This document shows, piece by piece, positions 25,402-35,339 of a DNA stretch of 64,000 nt (positions within the stretch are counted from its first letter, which is position 1; each line of letters opens with the position of its first letter). This stretch comes from Oxynema aestuarii AP17 (GTDB lineage Bacteria > Cyanobacteriota > Cyanobacteriia > Cyanobacteriales > Laspinemataceae), in NCBI RefSeq assembly GCF_012295525.1, contig NZ_CP051167.1, positions 1,984,001-2,048,000 of the forward strand. The letters are read 5' to 3'. Made by a program: the position numbers and the translations under genes. The notes below the pieces were generated by a model. The model worked only from the letters and a program-made list of their open reading frames with translations, made no database searches and was not told where the DNA came from.

Positions 25402-26784
25402 ATGACACCATTTCTTGTAAAAGATTCTCAACAAGGGTACTTAAACCGACAGGCGCGGCGAGAGTCCAACGCCCGCAGCTATCCGCGTCGGATTCCGATC
25501 GCCATTCGCGAAGCTAAGGGAATTTTCGTTACCGACGTGGACGGAAACCAGTATTTCGACTGTTTGGCGGGGGCGGGAACCCTCGCCCTCGGTCACAATC
25601 ACCCGATCGCGATCGCGGCGATGCAAGACCTGTTGCAGCAAAATTTACCGTTGCACACCCTGGATTTGACCACTCCGGTTAAAGATCGTTTCGTCGAGGA
25701 ACTGTTCGCCAGTTTGCCGTCAGCTTTTGCGCAAAATGCCAAAATTCAGTTTTGCGGACCGACGGGGGCGGATGCGGTCGAAGCGGCGGTGAAGTTGGTG
25801 AAAACGGCGACGGGACGCCGCAGTATGCTGTCGTTTCACGGCGGTTACCACGGCATGAGTCACGGCGCCTTGAGTTTGACGGGCAACTTGGGGGCAAAAC
25901 ACGCTGTGGCTAATTTGATGCCGGACGTGCATTTTATGCCCTATCCTTATTCCTATCGCTGCCCGTTTGGGATCGGCGGCGAACTCGGCACGCGGATCGG
26001 CTGTCATTACATCGAGCAGGTTCTCGACGACCCGGAAAGCGGTATCACCCAACCCGCCGGGGCAATTGTGGAAGTCGTGCAAGGGGAAGGCGGCGTCATT
26101 CCTTCACCCGATCGCTGGCTGCGCGAACTGCGGCGGATGACGCGCGATCGCGACATTCCCCTGATCGTCGATGAAATTCAGACCGGATGGGGACGGACCG
26201 GACGGCTGTATGCGTTCGAGCACGCCGGGATTATTCCCGATGTGGTTTTACTGTCGAAGGCGATCGGCGGCAGCTTGCCTTTATCCGTGGTTTTATATCA
26301 CAAAAAGCTCGATCGCTGGTCCCCGGGCGCTCACGCCGGAACCTTTCGGGGTAACCAATTGGCGATGGCGGCAGGATTGGCAACTTTGCGTTATATCCAA
26401 ACGCATAATCTCGTCGATCGCGCCCGGGCGTCCGGCGATCGCCTCGCAGGTCACCTGCGGCATACTCAGGCAGACTGTCCCTGGATCGGCGACATTCGCG
26501 GGCGCGGTTTGATGGTCGGTGTCGAAATCGTCAACCCGGAGGCGGAACCGAACGCGATCGGATCGTACCCTGCCGATCCGACCTTAGCCCGTGAAATTCA
26601 GGGCGAATGCTTCCGTCGCGGCTTGATTGTAGAATTAGGCGGGCGTCACGGGGCGGTCGTGCGCTTTTTACCGCCATTAATCGTTACTGCCGAGCAAATT
26701 GACCAAATTAGCGAGATTTTTGATGCGGCAGTGCGATCGGCCCATCGATCTCGACAAGCGGATTGTTTGGCGGAGGTCGGTTGA
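25402..26784 (+). CDS. dat: Diaminobutyrate--2-oxoglutarate aminotransferase
   Basis: A 460-aa class III PLP aminotransferase that makes L-2,4-diaminobutyrate from aspartate semialdehyde, the first step to 1,3-diaminopropane. Seen: FDCLAGAGTLALGHNHP, FHGGYHGMSHGALSLTG, IVDEIQTGWGRTGRLYAFEH, the PLP Lys in VVLLSKAIGGSLPLSV, and GTFRGNQLAMAAG. I choose the ATG at 25402 (MTPFLVKDSQQGYLNRQ) because GAGG lies 6 nt before it; the in-frame ATG at 25282 has no ribosome site and sits on the operator repeat. The stop overlaps the next start (TGATG), so dat and ddc are coupled. Confidence 0.93.
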   Translation: MTPFLVKDSQQGYLNRQARRESNARSYPRRIPIAIREAKGIFVTDVDGNQYFDCLAGAGTLALGHNHPIAIAAMQDLLQQNLPLHTLDLTTPVKDRFVEELFASLPSAFAQNAKIQFCGPTGADAVEAAVKLVKTATGRRSMLSFHGGYHGMSHGALSLTGNLGAKHAVANLMPDVHFMPYPYSYRCPFGIGGELGTRIGCHYIEQVLDDPESGITQPAGAIVEVVQGEGGVIPSPDRWLRELRRMTRDRDIPLIVDEIQTGWGRTGRLYAFEHAGIIPDVVLLSKAIGGSLPLSVVLYHKKLDRWSPGAHAGTFRGNQLAMAAGLATLRYIQTHNLVDRARASGDRLAGHLRHTQADCPWIGDIRGRGLMVGVEIVNPEAEPNAIGSYPADPTLAREIQGECFRRGLIVELGGRHGAVVRFLPPLIVTAEQIDQISEIFDAAVRSAHRSRQADCLAEVG

Positions 26785-28313
26785 TGTTAGAACTGCACCA
26801 CGATAGCGCGATCGCCGATCGATCGCGCCCCTTCGATCGCTATTTTCTCGGAAATTCCGAAGCCAGTCAAACGGCTTACCGCCAGGCGATCGCCGCCAGT
26901 CTCGACGTTTTAGAACGCCATTTCGCGCGCCTGTCGCAACCCTATAGTGGTGCTACTCCAGCACAGATTGCCGATCGCTTGGCCGCGATCGATCCGTGTC
27001 CCGACGATCCGCAAGCGATCGATCGCATCCTCGATCGCGTCGGCGAGGCGATCGTCCGCCATAGTGTGGTGGTCTCCCACCCGCGCTGTATCGCCCATCT
27101 GCACTGCCCTCCAGTGATTCCCGCCCTCGCCGCCGAGGCGATCGTGGCGGCGACCAATCAATCGATGGATTCCTGGGATCAGTCCCCGGCGGCGACGATC
27201 GCCGAAGTGCGCTTAATTCAATGGTTGTGCCGCGAATTCGGCTACTCCACCACCGCCGACGGCGTGTTTACCAGTGGCGGGACTCAATCGAATTATATGG
27301 GGTTGTTGCTGGCCCGCGATCGCTACGCCCGCGATCGGTATAATTGGTGCGTTCGCGATCGCGGTTTGCCCCCCGAAGCCGGGCAATTCCGGGTGTTGTG
27401 TTCCGAAAACGCCCATTTCACCGTCCGTCAGGGGTGCGCCCAGTTGGGATTGGGCGAGCGATCGGTGGTGACGGTTCCGTGCGATCGCGATCGATCGATG
27501 TCCGTGGACGCCTTGGAACGCGCGATCGCCGAGTTGGGCGATCGCGACCTGCTACCGATCGCGATCGTGGCGACCGCCGGAACTACCGATTTCGGCAGTA
27601 TCGACCCGTTAATTGAGATTGCCGAAATTGCTCGAAAATACAAGATTTGGTTGCACGTGGATGCTGCTTTTGGTGGGGCGCTCATTTTGAGCGATCGCTA
27701 CCGTCAAAATTTAGCTGGAATCAATCTCGCAGATTCGATCGCCGTCGATTTTCACAAGTTATTTTATCAGCCGATTAGTTGCGGTGCTTTTTTGTTGCGC
27801 GATCGCGATAATTTCGACTTGATGAAACTGCACGCCGCCTATCTCAATCCAGAAACGAATGAAAAGGAAGGTATCCCCGATTTAGTGACGAAATCCGTGC
27901 AGACTACGCGGCGTTTCGATGCCTTGAAACTGTGGATTTCTTTAGAGGCGATCGGTCGAGTGACTTTCGGTAAGATGATCGATACCACCCTCGAAATCGC
28001 GCGCCAAACGGCGGCGGCGATCGAACGCCACGAGGATTTAGAACTCGCTCATTTTCCAACCCTAAACACCGTCGTTTTTCGCTATTTGCCCCAACGGTGC
28101 GATCGCCCCGACGAGATTAACGATTGCATTCGCCGAACCTTAATCAATCGCGGCATTGCAGTTATTGCCAAAACGCAAATTGAGGATAAAACTTATCTCA
28201 AATTCACGTTACTCAATCCTCAGATTACGATCGAAGATCTCGTCGGTTTACTCGATACGATTCGAGAGATAGGGCAAGCCTACGATCGAGAAACGGCCAA
28301 TTTTTACCGATAA
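26784..28313 (+). CDS. ddc: L-2,4-diaminobutyrate decarboxylase
   Basis: A 509-aa group II PLP decarboxylase that converts diaminobutyrate to 1,3-diaminopropane, the backbone of schizokinen-type siderophores. Seen: GVFTSGGTQSNYMGLLLARD, SENAHFTVRQGCAQLG, ATAGTTDFGSIDP, WLHVDAAFGGALILSD and the PLP Lys in SIAVDFHKLFYQPISCGAF. The start is the ATG at 26784, which overlaps the dat stop by one base and has GGAGG 10 nt upstream (26772-26776). The dat-ddc pair is the standard source of diaminopropane in hydroxamate siderophore clusters. Confidence 0.93.
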   Translation: MLELHHDSAIADRSRPFDRYFLGNSEASQTAYRQAIAASLDVLERHFARLSQPYSGATPAQIADRLAAIDPCPDDPQAIDRILDRVGEAIVRHSVVVSHPRCIAHLHCPPVIPALAAEAIVAATNQSMDSWDQSPAATIAEVRLIQWLCREFGYSTTADGVFTSGGTQSNYMGLLLARDRYARDRYNWCVRDRGLPPEAGQFRVLCSENAHFTVRQGCAQLGLGERSVVTVPCDRDRSMSVDALERAIAELGDRDLLPIAIVATAGTTDFGSIDPLIEIAEIARKYKIWLHVDAAFGGALILSDRYRQNLAGINLADSIAVDFHKLFYQPISCGAFLLRDRDNFDLMKLHAAYLNPETNEKEGIPDLVTKSVQTTRRFDALKLWISLEAIGRVTFGKMIDTTLEIARQTAAAIERHEDLELAHFPTLNTVVFRYLPQRCDRPDEINDCIRRTLINRGIAVIAKTQIEDKTYLKFTLLNPQITIEDLVGLLDTIREIGQAYDRETANFYR

Positions 28314-28364
28314 CTTCTTATTTCTACCTCGAAATTACTCCGTCCAACTATTGCGATCGAAGCC

Positions 28365-30191
28365 ATGAACCTCAAACCGATTTCTCAACCTGTCGATCTC
28401 CATTTAACGGATAAACAAATCGCCGAACGCACCACCATTCAAAGCTTTTTTAACTGCTACTTGCGCGAAACTGGAAGCGGCGCGCTTTCCACTCCCGAAG
28501 ATATTCCCAACTTTCAACAATTCAACAAGAATTGGGATCGATTGATTCGCTGTCCTTTACCTCACCAAGGGATAGAAATTATTGCCGGACTGCGTTACTC
28601 GTCTCCAACAGGTCGTCATCTGTTTCATTTTCCGTTCTACTATAAAAATACGGTCAATCCCGAATATATCGAACTCGATTACGTTACCTTAGTCGCCTTA
28701 CTTTCTAAAGAATTGGCGATCGTTCACAACCATCACGCCAGTCAAGACGAACTCTTATTGCGCGTCGTTCAAAGTTGCCGCAATATCGAATATTTTATTC
28801 GCGAAAGACGCCAAGATGCCGAACTGTTAAGCGAATTTTCTAGCAATTTTGCCACCACGGAACAAGCGTTAATTTTCGGACATCATTTACACCCAACCCC
28901 GAAAAGTCGTCAGGGATTTGCTGAAGAAGATTTACCGATTTATTCTCCAGAACTGAAAGGATCGTTTTCCCTGCACTATTTTCGCCTCAATCCCGCGATC
29001 GTTCTCGAAGGATCGGCCCTGGATCGAACGGCAACTCAAGCGATCAAACAGGGACTGCTAGAAGATGACAGTATTTCTGAAGAATTCAAACAAAAATACT
29101 GTCAAAATGATGGCTATTCTTTGTTACCTTTACATCCGTGGCAAGCTCATTTTCTTCTGCGCCAACCGATCGGTCAACAGTTGCGCGATCGGGGCTTGTT
29201 AGAAGATTTAGGACGGCAAGGATTGCCCTATTTACCAACTTCTTCTATTCGGACAGTTTATCATCCAGACCGAGCTTTCATGTTCAAACTTTCTTTGAAC
29301 GTGAAAATCACCAATTCTTTGCGGACAAATCTCTATAAAGAATTGGAACGTAGTGTCGAAGTGTATCGACTTTTAGACAGTGAAATTGGTCGAGAATTAG
29401 GCGAAAAATTTCCCCAATTCCAAATTATTCGCGATCCGGCTTATCTCGCCGTTCAAGTAAATGGGGAACCCTTACCCGCGTTCGCGACTATTTTGCGAGA
29501 AAACCCCTTTCAAACGAACCCAGAAACAGACGCGACTTGCATTATTTCTTTATGTCAGGATTCGATTTACAGCGACGGTTCCCGACTCGCCCACATCATT
29601 CGCGCATTAGTAAAACGGGAAAGACGATCTAGCCGCGATATCAGTTTAGAATGGTTTCGCCGCTATTTAGACATTTCTTTAGACCCGATTTTGTGGCTGT
29701 ATTTCACTCACGGTGTTGCCGTAGAAGCCCACCAGCAAAATAGTGTTTTACAACTCAAAAATGGCTACCCCGATCGCTTTTACTATCGCGACAATCAGGG
29801 GTATTATTTCCGTCAATCTTACTTCGAGCATTTGAATCGTTTTCTTCCTGGAATTGGCGAAACTAGCCAGACCGTTTGCGATGACAAAGTATCTGACGAA
29901 CGTTTGGGATATTACTTCTTCCAAAACAATTTATTTGGATTGATTAATGCCTTTGGCGTCGCGGGTTTAATTGACGAAAGTCTGCTATTAGACGAACTGC
30001 GATCGGCCTTGGAACGGGTGAAGCGATTTAATCCCGGCAATTCCAAAATTTTAGAGAATTTAAGTCAGCCAAAATTGCGCTGTAAGGCGAATTTAATGAC
30101 TCGTTTTCACGATATGGATGAATTAGTCGGGTCGTTAGCGAGTCAGTCAGTTTACGTGTGGTTGGATAATCCCTTACACCCTGAAAACTAG
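28365..30191 (+). CDS. IucA/IucC family NIS siderophore synthetase (first)
   Basis: A 608-aa NRPS-independent siderophore synthetase. These enzymes adenylate a citrate carboxylate and couple it to the amine of an N-hydroxy-N-acyl diamine. Family marks: LLPLHPWQAHFLLRQPIG (about residues 250-267), the ATP site TSSIRTVYHPDRAFMFKLSL with KITNSLRTN, and the C-terminal FhuF-like part with FYYRDNQGYYFRQSY and a late NLMTRFHDMDEL. Length is normal. It is the third gene of the biosynthetic operon. A second copy at 33381 would act on the other carboxylate; which one goes first cannot be read from sequence alone. Confidence 0.93.
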   Translation: MNLKPISQPVDLHLTDKQIAERTTIQSFFNCYLRETGSGALSTPEDIPNFQQFNKNWDRLIRCPLPHQGIEIIAGLRYSSPTGRHLFHFPFYYKNTVNPEYIELDYVTLVALLSKELAIVHNHHASQDELLLRVVQSCRNIEYFIRERRQDAELLSEFSSNFATTEQALIFGHHLHPTPKSRQGFAEEDLPIYSPELKGSFSLHYFRLNPAIVLEGSALDRTATQAIKQGLLEDDSISEEFKQKYCQNDGYSLLPLHPWQAHFLLRQPIGQQLRDRGLLEDLGRQGLPYLPTSSIRTVYHPDRAFMFKLSLNVKITNSLRTNLYKELERSVEVYRLLDSEIGRELGEKFPQFQIIRDPAYLAVQVNGEPLPAFATILRENPFQTNPETDATCIISLCQDSIYSDGSRLAHIIRALVKRERRSSRDISLEWFRRYLDISLDPILWLYFTHGVAVEAHQQNSVLQLKNGYPDRFYYRDNQGYYFRQSYFEHLNRFLPGIGETSQTVCDDKVSDERLGYYFFQNNLFGLINAFGVAGLIDESLLLDELRSALERVKRFNPGNSKILENLSQPKLRCKANLMTRFHDMDELVGSLASQSVYVWLDNPLHPEN

Positions 30192-30215
30192 AACTTTTAC
30201 TCCATTAGAGATCTC

Positions 30216-30821
30216 ATGAAGTTTCCACAAACTGAAGAAAAACTACAGTTTAGTTACAAAAAATTCGATCGATCGCTCGAAAAAACGATCGCCTTTCGTC
30301 CGGTCGAGTTAGAGAAAGATTTAGACCGCATTCACCGATGGATGAACGAACCTCACGTGATTCCCTTTTGGCAGTTGAATTTCGATCGCGATCGAATGAG
30401 ATCGCATTTAGAAAAAGCCTTAAGCGATCGCCATCAAACCCTATATATTGGCTATCTCGATGGGGTTCCTATGAGTTATTGGGAGGCATATTGGGCCAAG
30501 GATGATGCGATCGCCCAATGTTACGAACCAGACGCGGGCGATCGCGGAATTCACTTATTAATTGGCGAACCAAAGTTTTTAGGAAAAGGCTATGCTTTGC
30601 CATTATTGCGGGCAATGACTAACCTACAGTTTGAATTTTCAGCAACGCCAAAACTTCAAACGCAAAAAGTCGTCACCGAACCGGACATCCGCAATGCCAA
30701 AATGATTCATATTTTCAAACGCTGCGGCTTTGTCTTTCAGCGAGAAATCGAACTTCCGGATAAACGGGCTGCTTTGATGTTTTGCGATCGCCAATCTTTC
30801 AGAAAAAAATCGGAACAATGA
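30216..30821 (+). CDS. Siderophore N-acyltransferase, GNAT family (IucB-like)
   Basis: A 201-aa GNAT acetyltransferase of the IucB/RhbD type. It would acetylate (or acylate) N-hydroxy-1,3-diaminopropane. Marks: LDRIHRWMNEPHVIPFWQL (about residues 37-55, typical siderophore acyltransferase start), LYIGYLDGVPMSYWEAYW, DRGIHLLIGEPKFLGKGYAL (acyl-CoA loop) and EPDIRNAKMIHIFKRCGF. It overlaps the following hydroxylase gene by 4 nt (ATGA). An acetyl donor would give schizokinen; a long-chain donor would give a synechobactin-like amphiphile. Confidence 0.92.
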   Translation: MKFPQTEEKLQFSYKKFDRSLEKTIAFRPVELEKDLDRIHRWMNEPHVIPFWQLNFDRDRMRSHLEKALSDRHQTLYIGYLDGVPMSYWEAYWAKDDAIAQCYEPDAGDRGIHLLIGEPKFLGKGYALPLLRAMTNLQFEFSATPKLQTQKVVTEPDIRNAKMIHIFKRCGFVFQREIELPDKRAALMFCDRQSFRKKSEQ

Positions 30822-32143
30822 ACGGAACAATAAACGGAAAAATTTACGATTTAATTGGCGTCGGTCTCGGCCCATTTAACTTAGGTCTGGCCGCTTTATT
30901 AGACCAAACCAATCTCGACTGTTTATTTCTAGAACAAAAACCAGAATTTCAATGGCATCCCGGCTTACTTATTGAAAATAGTACGATTCAAGTCCCCTTT
31001 TTAGCCGACTTGGTAACGATGGCCGATCCGTGCAGTCCTTACAGCTTTTTGAACTATTTGCACGCCCAATCTCGTCTCTATCACTTCTATTTTTTCGAGA
31101 AGTTCCATATTCCTCGCCGAGAATACAATCATTACTGTCGGTGGGTTTCGCAACAGTTAAACAGTTGTCAATTTGGGCAAAGAGTAGAGTCACTTACTTT
31201 GGAAAATATCGATTTTGAAACTTATTACAAAATCGAATCCCGAGAATTAAAAACGGGAAAAATGAACACTTACTTTGCCCATCATTTAGTTTTGGGCGTC
31301 GGTAGCATCCCTCAAGTCCCACCCTGTTTCCAAAACATTTATTCCGACCATATTTTCCACTCTGCTGAATTTTTGAATCGGCGCGATCGCGCTTTACAAT
31401 CTGATTCAATTACGGTCATTGGTTCCGGACAAAGTGCGGCAGAAGTCTTTTACGAACTGTTACAACAACAGTCAAACTATTCCTATCGTTTAGAATGGCA
31501 TACGCGATCGGCGGGCTTTTTGCCAATGGAATATTCTAAGCTAGGATTAGAGCATTTTTCACCAGACTATATCGACTATTTCTATCACTTGCCACCCCAA
31601 AAACGCGATCGTCTGTTGTCCGAACAACGATTGCTTTACAAAGGTATTAGCTTTGAAACAATCGCCGATATTTACGATTTACTTTACGAACGATCGATCG
31701 GCGGTCAACCTCTCAATGTTCGCTTACTTCCCTTAGTAGAAGTTAAAGAAGTCGAACGCGTGACAACAGAAAAAGGCGATCGTTTCGTCCTGGGATACCG
31801 TCACAGTCAGCAAGAAACTCGCTTTACTCACGAAACCGATTGCGTCATTCTCGCCACGGGATATCGTCATGCTATTCCTCGATGCATCGACGGTATTCGC
31901 GATTTAATTCAGTGGGACAGTCGCGGTAGATATGAGGTTAAATTTGACTATCGTCTGGCTTTAAACCGCGAGATTAGCAATCATATTTTTGTCCAAAATG
32001 GCGAACTTCATACCCATGGAATAGGGGCGCCCGATTTGGGATTGGGGGCGCATCGCAACTCTGTCATTATCAATACCCTCCTCGGCGAAACAGTTTATCC
32101 AGTCGAACGCCGTAACGTGTTCCAGCAATTCGGGGTTGCCTGA
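30818..32143 (+). CDS. L-lysine/diamine N-hydroxylase, IucD-like flavin monooxygenase
   Basis: A 441-aa FAD- and NADPH-dependent N-hydroxylating monooxygenase of the IucD/RhbE/PvdA family, here expected to hydroxylate 1,3-diaminopropane. Seen: IGVGLGPFNLGLAALL (FAD loop, residues 11-26), FQWHPGLLIENSTIQVPFL, ITVIGSGQSAAEVFYELL (NADPH loop) and DCVILATGYRHAIP near the C-terminus. The ATG at 30818 is preferred: it overlaps the acyltransferase stop and puts the FAD loop at the normal place. Its stop overlaps the MFS gene start by one base (TGATG). Confidence 0.93.
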   Translation: MNGTINGKIYDLIGVGLGPFNLGLAALLDQTNLDCLFLEQKPEFQWHPGLLIENSTIQVPFLADLVTMADPCSPYSFLNYLHAQSRLYHFYFFEKFHIPRREYNHYCRWVSQQLNSCQFGQRVESLTLENIDFETYYKIESRELKTGKMNTYFAHHLVLGVGSIPQVPPCFQNIYSDHIFHSAEFLNRRDRALQSDSITVIGSGQSAAEVFYELLQQQSNYSYRLEWHTRSAGFLPMEYSKLGLEHFSPDYIDYFYHLPPQKRDRLLSEQRLLYKGISFETIADIYDLLYERSIGGQPLNVRLLPLVEVKEVERVTTEKGDRFVLGYRHSQQETRFTHETDCVILATGYRHAIPRCIDGIRDLIQWDSRGRYEVKFDYRLALNREISNHIFVQNGELHTHGIGAPDLGLGAHRNSVIINTLLGETVYPVERRNVFQQFGVA

Positions 32144-33339
32144 TGAAAGTCAATCCAAAGTGGATTCCGATCGCTCTATTTTCTTGTGTCTTTATTTCAA
32201 TTTTTACCGAGGTTTTACTATCGCCCTTCTATCCCCAATTTTTCAGCAAGGTTTTTGGCATTGAAGATCTTTCCTATACGGGATATTACATTTTTATCTG
32301 TCGCCTAACTGTGGTTTTATGCGCCCCTTTATGGGGAGTTTTCTCCCGTTGGATTGAAGTCAAATACTTGCTCTATTGCGCTCAAATTGGAACGGCCTTT
32401 TTTACAGCTTTAATGGCGACGAGTACGAGTGCAAATTGCTTTCTCGCTTATACGATTGGCTTGTTGTTATTTAAAAGTTGCTATTTGATGGTTTATCCAT
32501 TAATTATTCAACTGACTGATTCTCAACAGCATTCCACCGTCACGGGAACCTATCAAGCGGTATTTCACGGCGGCATTATTGCCGCGACGATCGCCGGGGC
32601 TTGGATGGTCAATTTAGAAGCCCCATTGTCCCTATTTTACGCGATCGCGATCGCCGATTTATTTCAGTTTTTGTTGTGTTTTATCTTTCTAAGAGATACG
32701 CAAACTCGCCGAGAAATTACACCACCATCCGAGCAACATTCAAGCTTCGGCGATCGCTGGGGATTTATAGTGGCAATCGGCTTAATTATCCTAACCTTTC
32801 AACTGGCAAATAACTTAATTCGTCCTTTCTTTACGGCTTACGTGACCCAATCGGAAACTTTGGGCATAACCTTAAATGAAAGTAGTTATTTGTTCATGAT
32901 TCCGAGTGCAATGGCGATCGCCGCGTTGCCTTACATTCGCAAATCTTTTCATCGCGATCGCCTTCATTCTATTTATCTTGTCGGACTGGTTTTATTGTCC
33001 GTTACTTTATTCCTCCAAGGATGGACTATATCCCTCGGAATTCTCATTATTGCCCGCCTTATTTACGGTTTTTGTTTGGCAACCAGTCAGTCTGCTTTAG
33101 AACTGCGGTTATTCGATCGCAGTCGGGGCGATCGCCTTCATTTTAACTATTCCCTCGCCATGTCTTTTGCCAATTTAGGCCATTTAAGTGCCCCCTTACT
33201 CGCGTCTTGGCTAGTCGAACGCTATACGTTAGCAATGCCTTTATTTGTTGCTGCTTTCATTTGTGCAGTCAACTTTCTTTTTGCCCAAAAAACGATTTTT
33301 CGGGCACCCATTTTTCAACCGTCTGAAGTCGAACTATAG
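32143..33339 (+). CDS. MFS transporter, probable siderophore exporter
   Basis: A 398-aa 12-helix major facilitator. MKVNPKWIPIALFSCVFISI begins helix 1, and the loop 2-3 region reads PLWGVFSRWIEVKYLLYC, matching the MFS motif-A zone. Its placement between iucD and the second NIS synthetase, with a one-base overlap to iucD, argues for secretion of the finished siderophore (as for similar MFS genes in schizokinen-type clusters). Direction of transport is inferred from context. Confidence 0.85.
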   Translation: MKVNPKWIPIALFSCVFISIFTEVLLSPFYPQFFSKVFGIEDLSYTGYYIFICRLTVVLCAPLWGVFSRWIEVKYLLYCAQIGTAFFTALMATSTSANCFLAYTIGLLLFKSCYLMVYPLIIQLTDSQQHSTVTGTYQAVFHGGIIAATIAGAWMVNLEAPLSLFYAIAIADLFQFLLCFIFLRDTQTRREITPPSEQHSSFGDRWGFIVAIGLIILTFQLANNLIRPFFTAYVTQSETLGITLNESSYLFMIPSAMAIAALPYIRKSFHRDRLHSIYLVGLVLLSVTLFLQGWTISLGILIIARLIYGFCLATSQSALELRLFDRSRGDRLHFNYSLAMSFANLGHLSAPLLASWLVERYTLAMPLFVAAFICAVNFLFAQKTIFRAPIFQPSEVEL

Positions 33340-33380
33340 CCTCGTTCACAATTATTGAATGATTTCCTGGAGTTTCTGTC

Positions 33381-35216
33381 ATGAAAAATTTAGACACTCT
33401 CAATGCTACTTTACAGTCGCAACGCTGGCAAAACGTTAGCCAAAAGTTGCTGGCAAAAATGCTATCCGAGTTTATGTATGAAGAGATTGTTAAACCGGAA
33501 TGCCTGCAACAAACAGGCGATCGGCAAGCCCTTTATAAACTCAGTCTTCCCGAAGGCATTGCTTATCAATTTGAAGCCAAACAACGGTTATTTGATAGTT
33601 ATCGTGTGAAACCGGATTCAATTCAACGGTGGGACGGTCAAATTTGGCAACAAGGATCGAGTCCATTTCAATTCGTTCTCGACTGTCATACAGCCGTTGG
33701 AATGACAGTGGAAACAGCAGGACATTTAATTAAAGAACTCAGTCAAACCTTACTCGCCGATGCCCATATCGATCGGCAAAAAAGCGAACAACAAAGCGAA
33801 CAACAAACAGATTTACTCGCTTTAGATTACGCCCATCTTGAAGGAAAAATGGAGGGACATCCTTGGATTACCTTCAATAAAGGGCGAATCGGTTTTGGAT
33901 ATGCCGACTATTTGGCCCATGCCCCAGAAAATCAGCAACCCGTTCATCTCCCATGGCTGGCCGTTTCTAAAAAAACCGCCCAATTTAATGCGATCGCCGA
34001 TCTCGACTACGAACAAGCGATCGCAGAAGAATTATCAGCAAGCGATCTCGCCCAATTTAAAGCAATTTTAACCGCGCAAAATCGCAATCCCGATAATTAT
34101 TTATTGATGCCCGTTCATGACTGGCAGTGGGACAATAAAATCATCCCAATTTTTGCCGAAGAAATTGCTAAAGGAAAGATCGTCTATCTCGGCAAAAGCA
34201 GCGATCTTTATTTACCCCAGCAGTCTATTCGGACATTTGTTAATATTAGTAATCCCCACAAACGTCACGTTAAATTACCTCTGAGTATTCTCAATACGTT
34301 GGTTTATCGAGGACTGCCGGGGGAACGGACTGCGATCGCCCCTAAAGTTACTGAATGGATTACATCGATTTGGAAAAATGACTCATTTCTTTCTCAAAAA
34401 TGTCGCTTAATTTTGCCGGGAGAAGTAGCTAGTATTAACTACGAACATCCCTATTTTACTGCCCTGCATGGGGCGCCTTATCAATATAAAGAAATGCTGG
34501 GTTGTCTGTGGCGGGAAAGTGTTTTATCTTACTGCGAAACTGACGAAAAATTGATTACTTTAGCTGCTTTAGTTCATATCGATGGAAATGGCAAACCTTT
34601 TGTGTCACAACTGATTGAAAAATCGGGATTGTCACCGCAAGTTTGGTTAGACCGCTTGTTTAATACCGTATTGCCCCCGCTTTTACATTATCTCTATCGC
34701 TACGGCGTCGTGTTTTCTCCCCACGGTGAAAATACCATTCTCGTTCTTAAAGATTATATTCCTCATCGATTGGCAATGAAAGATTTTGTCGATGATGTCA
34801 ATGTCAGTCGCCATCCCTTACCGGAGTTAGAGTCGATACCCGCAGACTTGAAAGGAATCTTACTCAGCGAACCTCCCGAGGGATTGTGCCAGTTTATTTT
34901 TGCAGGGTTGTTTATCTGTCACCATCGCTATTTGTCGGATATCTTAGAAGAGTTTCATCAGTATGACGAACGCGATTTTTGGCAGCAAGTTCGCCAAGTA
35001 ATTCTAAACTATCAACGTCAGTTTCCCGAATTGCAAGATCGCTTTGAATTATTCAATTTATTGGCACCCAAATTTACGAAACTTTGCCTCAATCGCAATC
35101 GGCTGATTACTTACGGTTATGCCGACGATGGCGATCGCCCCCATGCTGCCGCATTCGGTAAAGTAAATAATGCTTTACACGAAGCGATCTCCGATCGCCT
35201 CAACTTATCGGTGTAG
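33381..35216 (+). CDS. IucA/IucC family NIS siderophore synthetase (second)
   Basis: A 611-aa second NRPS-independent synthetase, expected to condense the second hydroxamate arm onto the citrate monoamide. Marks: YLLMPVHDWQWDNKIIPIFA (about residues 237-256), QQSIRTFVNISNPHKRHVKL (nucleotide site), VYRGLPGERT, and the C-terminal VVFSPHGENTILVLKDYIP with LFICHHRY. It is the last biosynthetic gene. Two NIS synthetases plus one acyltransferase and one hydroxylase is the minimal aerobactin/schizokinen set. A long inverted repeat separates it from the import genes. Confidence 0.93.
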   Translation: MKNLDTLNATLQSQRWQNVSQKLLAKMLSEFMYEEIVKPECLQQTGDRQALYKLSLPEGIAYQFEAKQRLFDSYRVKPDSIQRWDGQIWQQGSSPFQFVLDCHTAVGMTVETAGHLIKELSQTLLADAHIDRQKSEQQSEQQTDLLALDYAHLEGKMEGHPWITFNKGRIGFGYADYLAHAPENQQPVHLPWLAVSKKTAQFNAIADLDYEQAIAEELSASDLAQFKAILTAQNRNPDNYLLMPVHDWQWDNKIIPIFAEEIAKGKIVYLGKSSDLYLPQQSIRTFVNISNPHKRHVKLPLSILNTLVYRGLPGERTAIAPKVTEWITSIWKNDSFLSQKCRLILPGEVASINYEHPYFTALHGAPYQYKEMLGCLWRESVLSYCETDEKLITLAALVHIDGNGKPFVSQLIEKSGLSPQVWLDRLFNTVLPPLLHYLYRYGVVFSPHGENTILVLKDYIPHRLAMKDFVDDVNVSRHPLPELESIPADLKGILLSEPPEGLCQFIFAGLFICHHRYLSDILEEFHQYDERDFWQQVRQVILNYQRQFPELQDRFELFNLLAPKFTKLCLNRNRLITYGYADDGDRPHAAAFGKVNNALHEAISDRLNLSV

Positions 35217-35238
35217 TTTTTACGCAGAAAACCATTAA

Positions 35239-35328
35239 ATTTGCGTTCATTTGTGGTAAATTCTTAAGCGAATTATAGCGAATTATGTCTGGGCAAATTC
35301 GCTGAAAATTATCAAAATGAACGCAAAT
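35239..35328. promoter_or_regulatory. Long inverted repeat between biosynthesis and uptake genes
   Basis: ATTTGCGTTCATTT (35239-35252) is perfectly repeated in inverse at 35315-35328, with an inner GCGAATT / AATTCGC pair (about 35278-35284 and 35296-35302) and a direct repeat of AGCGAATTAT. Together they can form one long interrupted hairpin ending 11 nt before the ABC ATPase start codon. No T-run follows, so it is not an intrinsic terminator; it could be an mRNA processing or stability element, or an operator. Confidence 0.5.
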
Positions 35329-35339
35329 AGAGAAAAATA

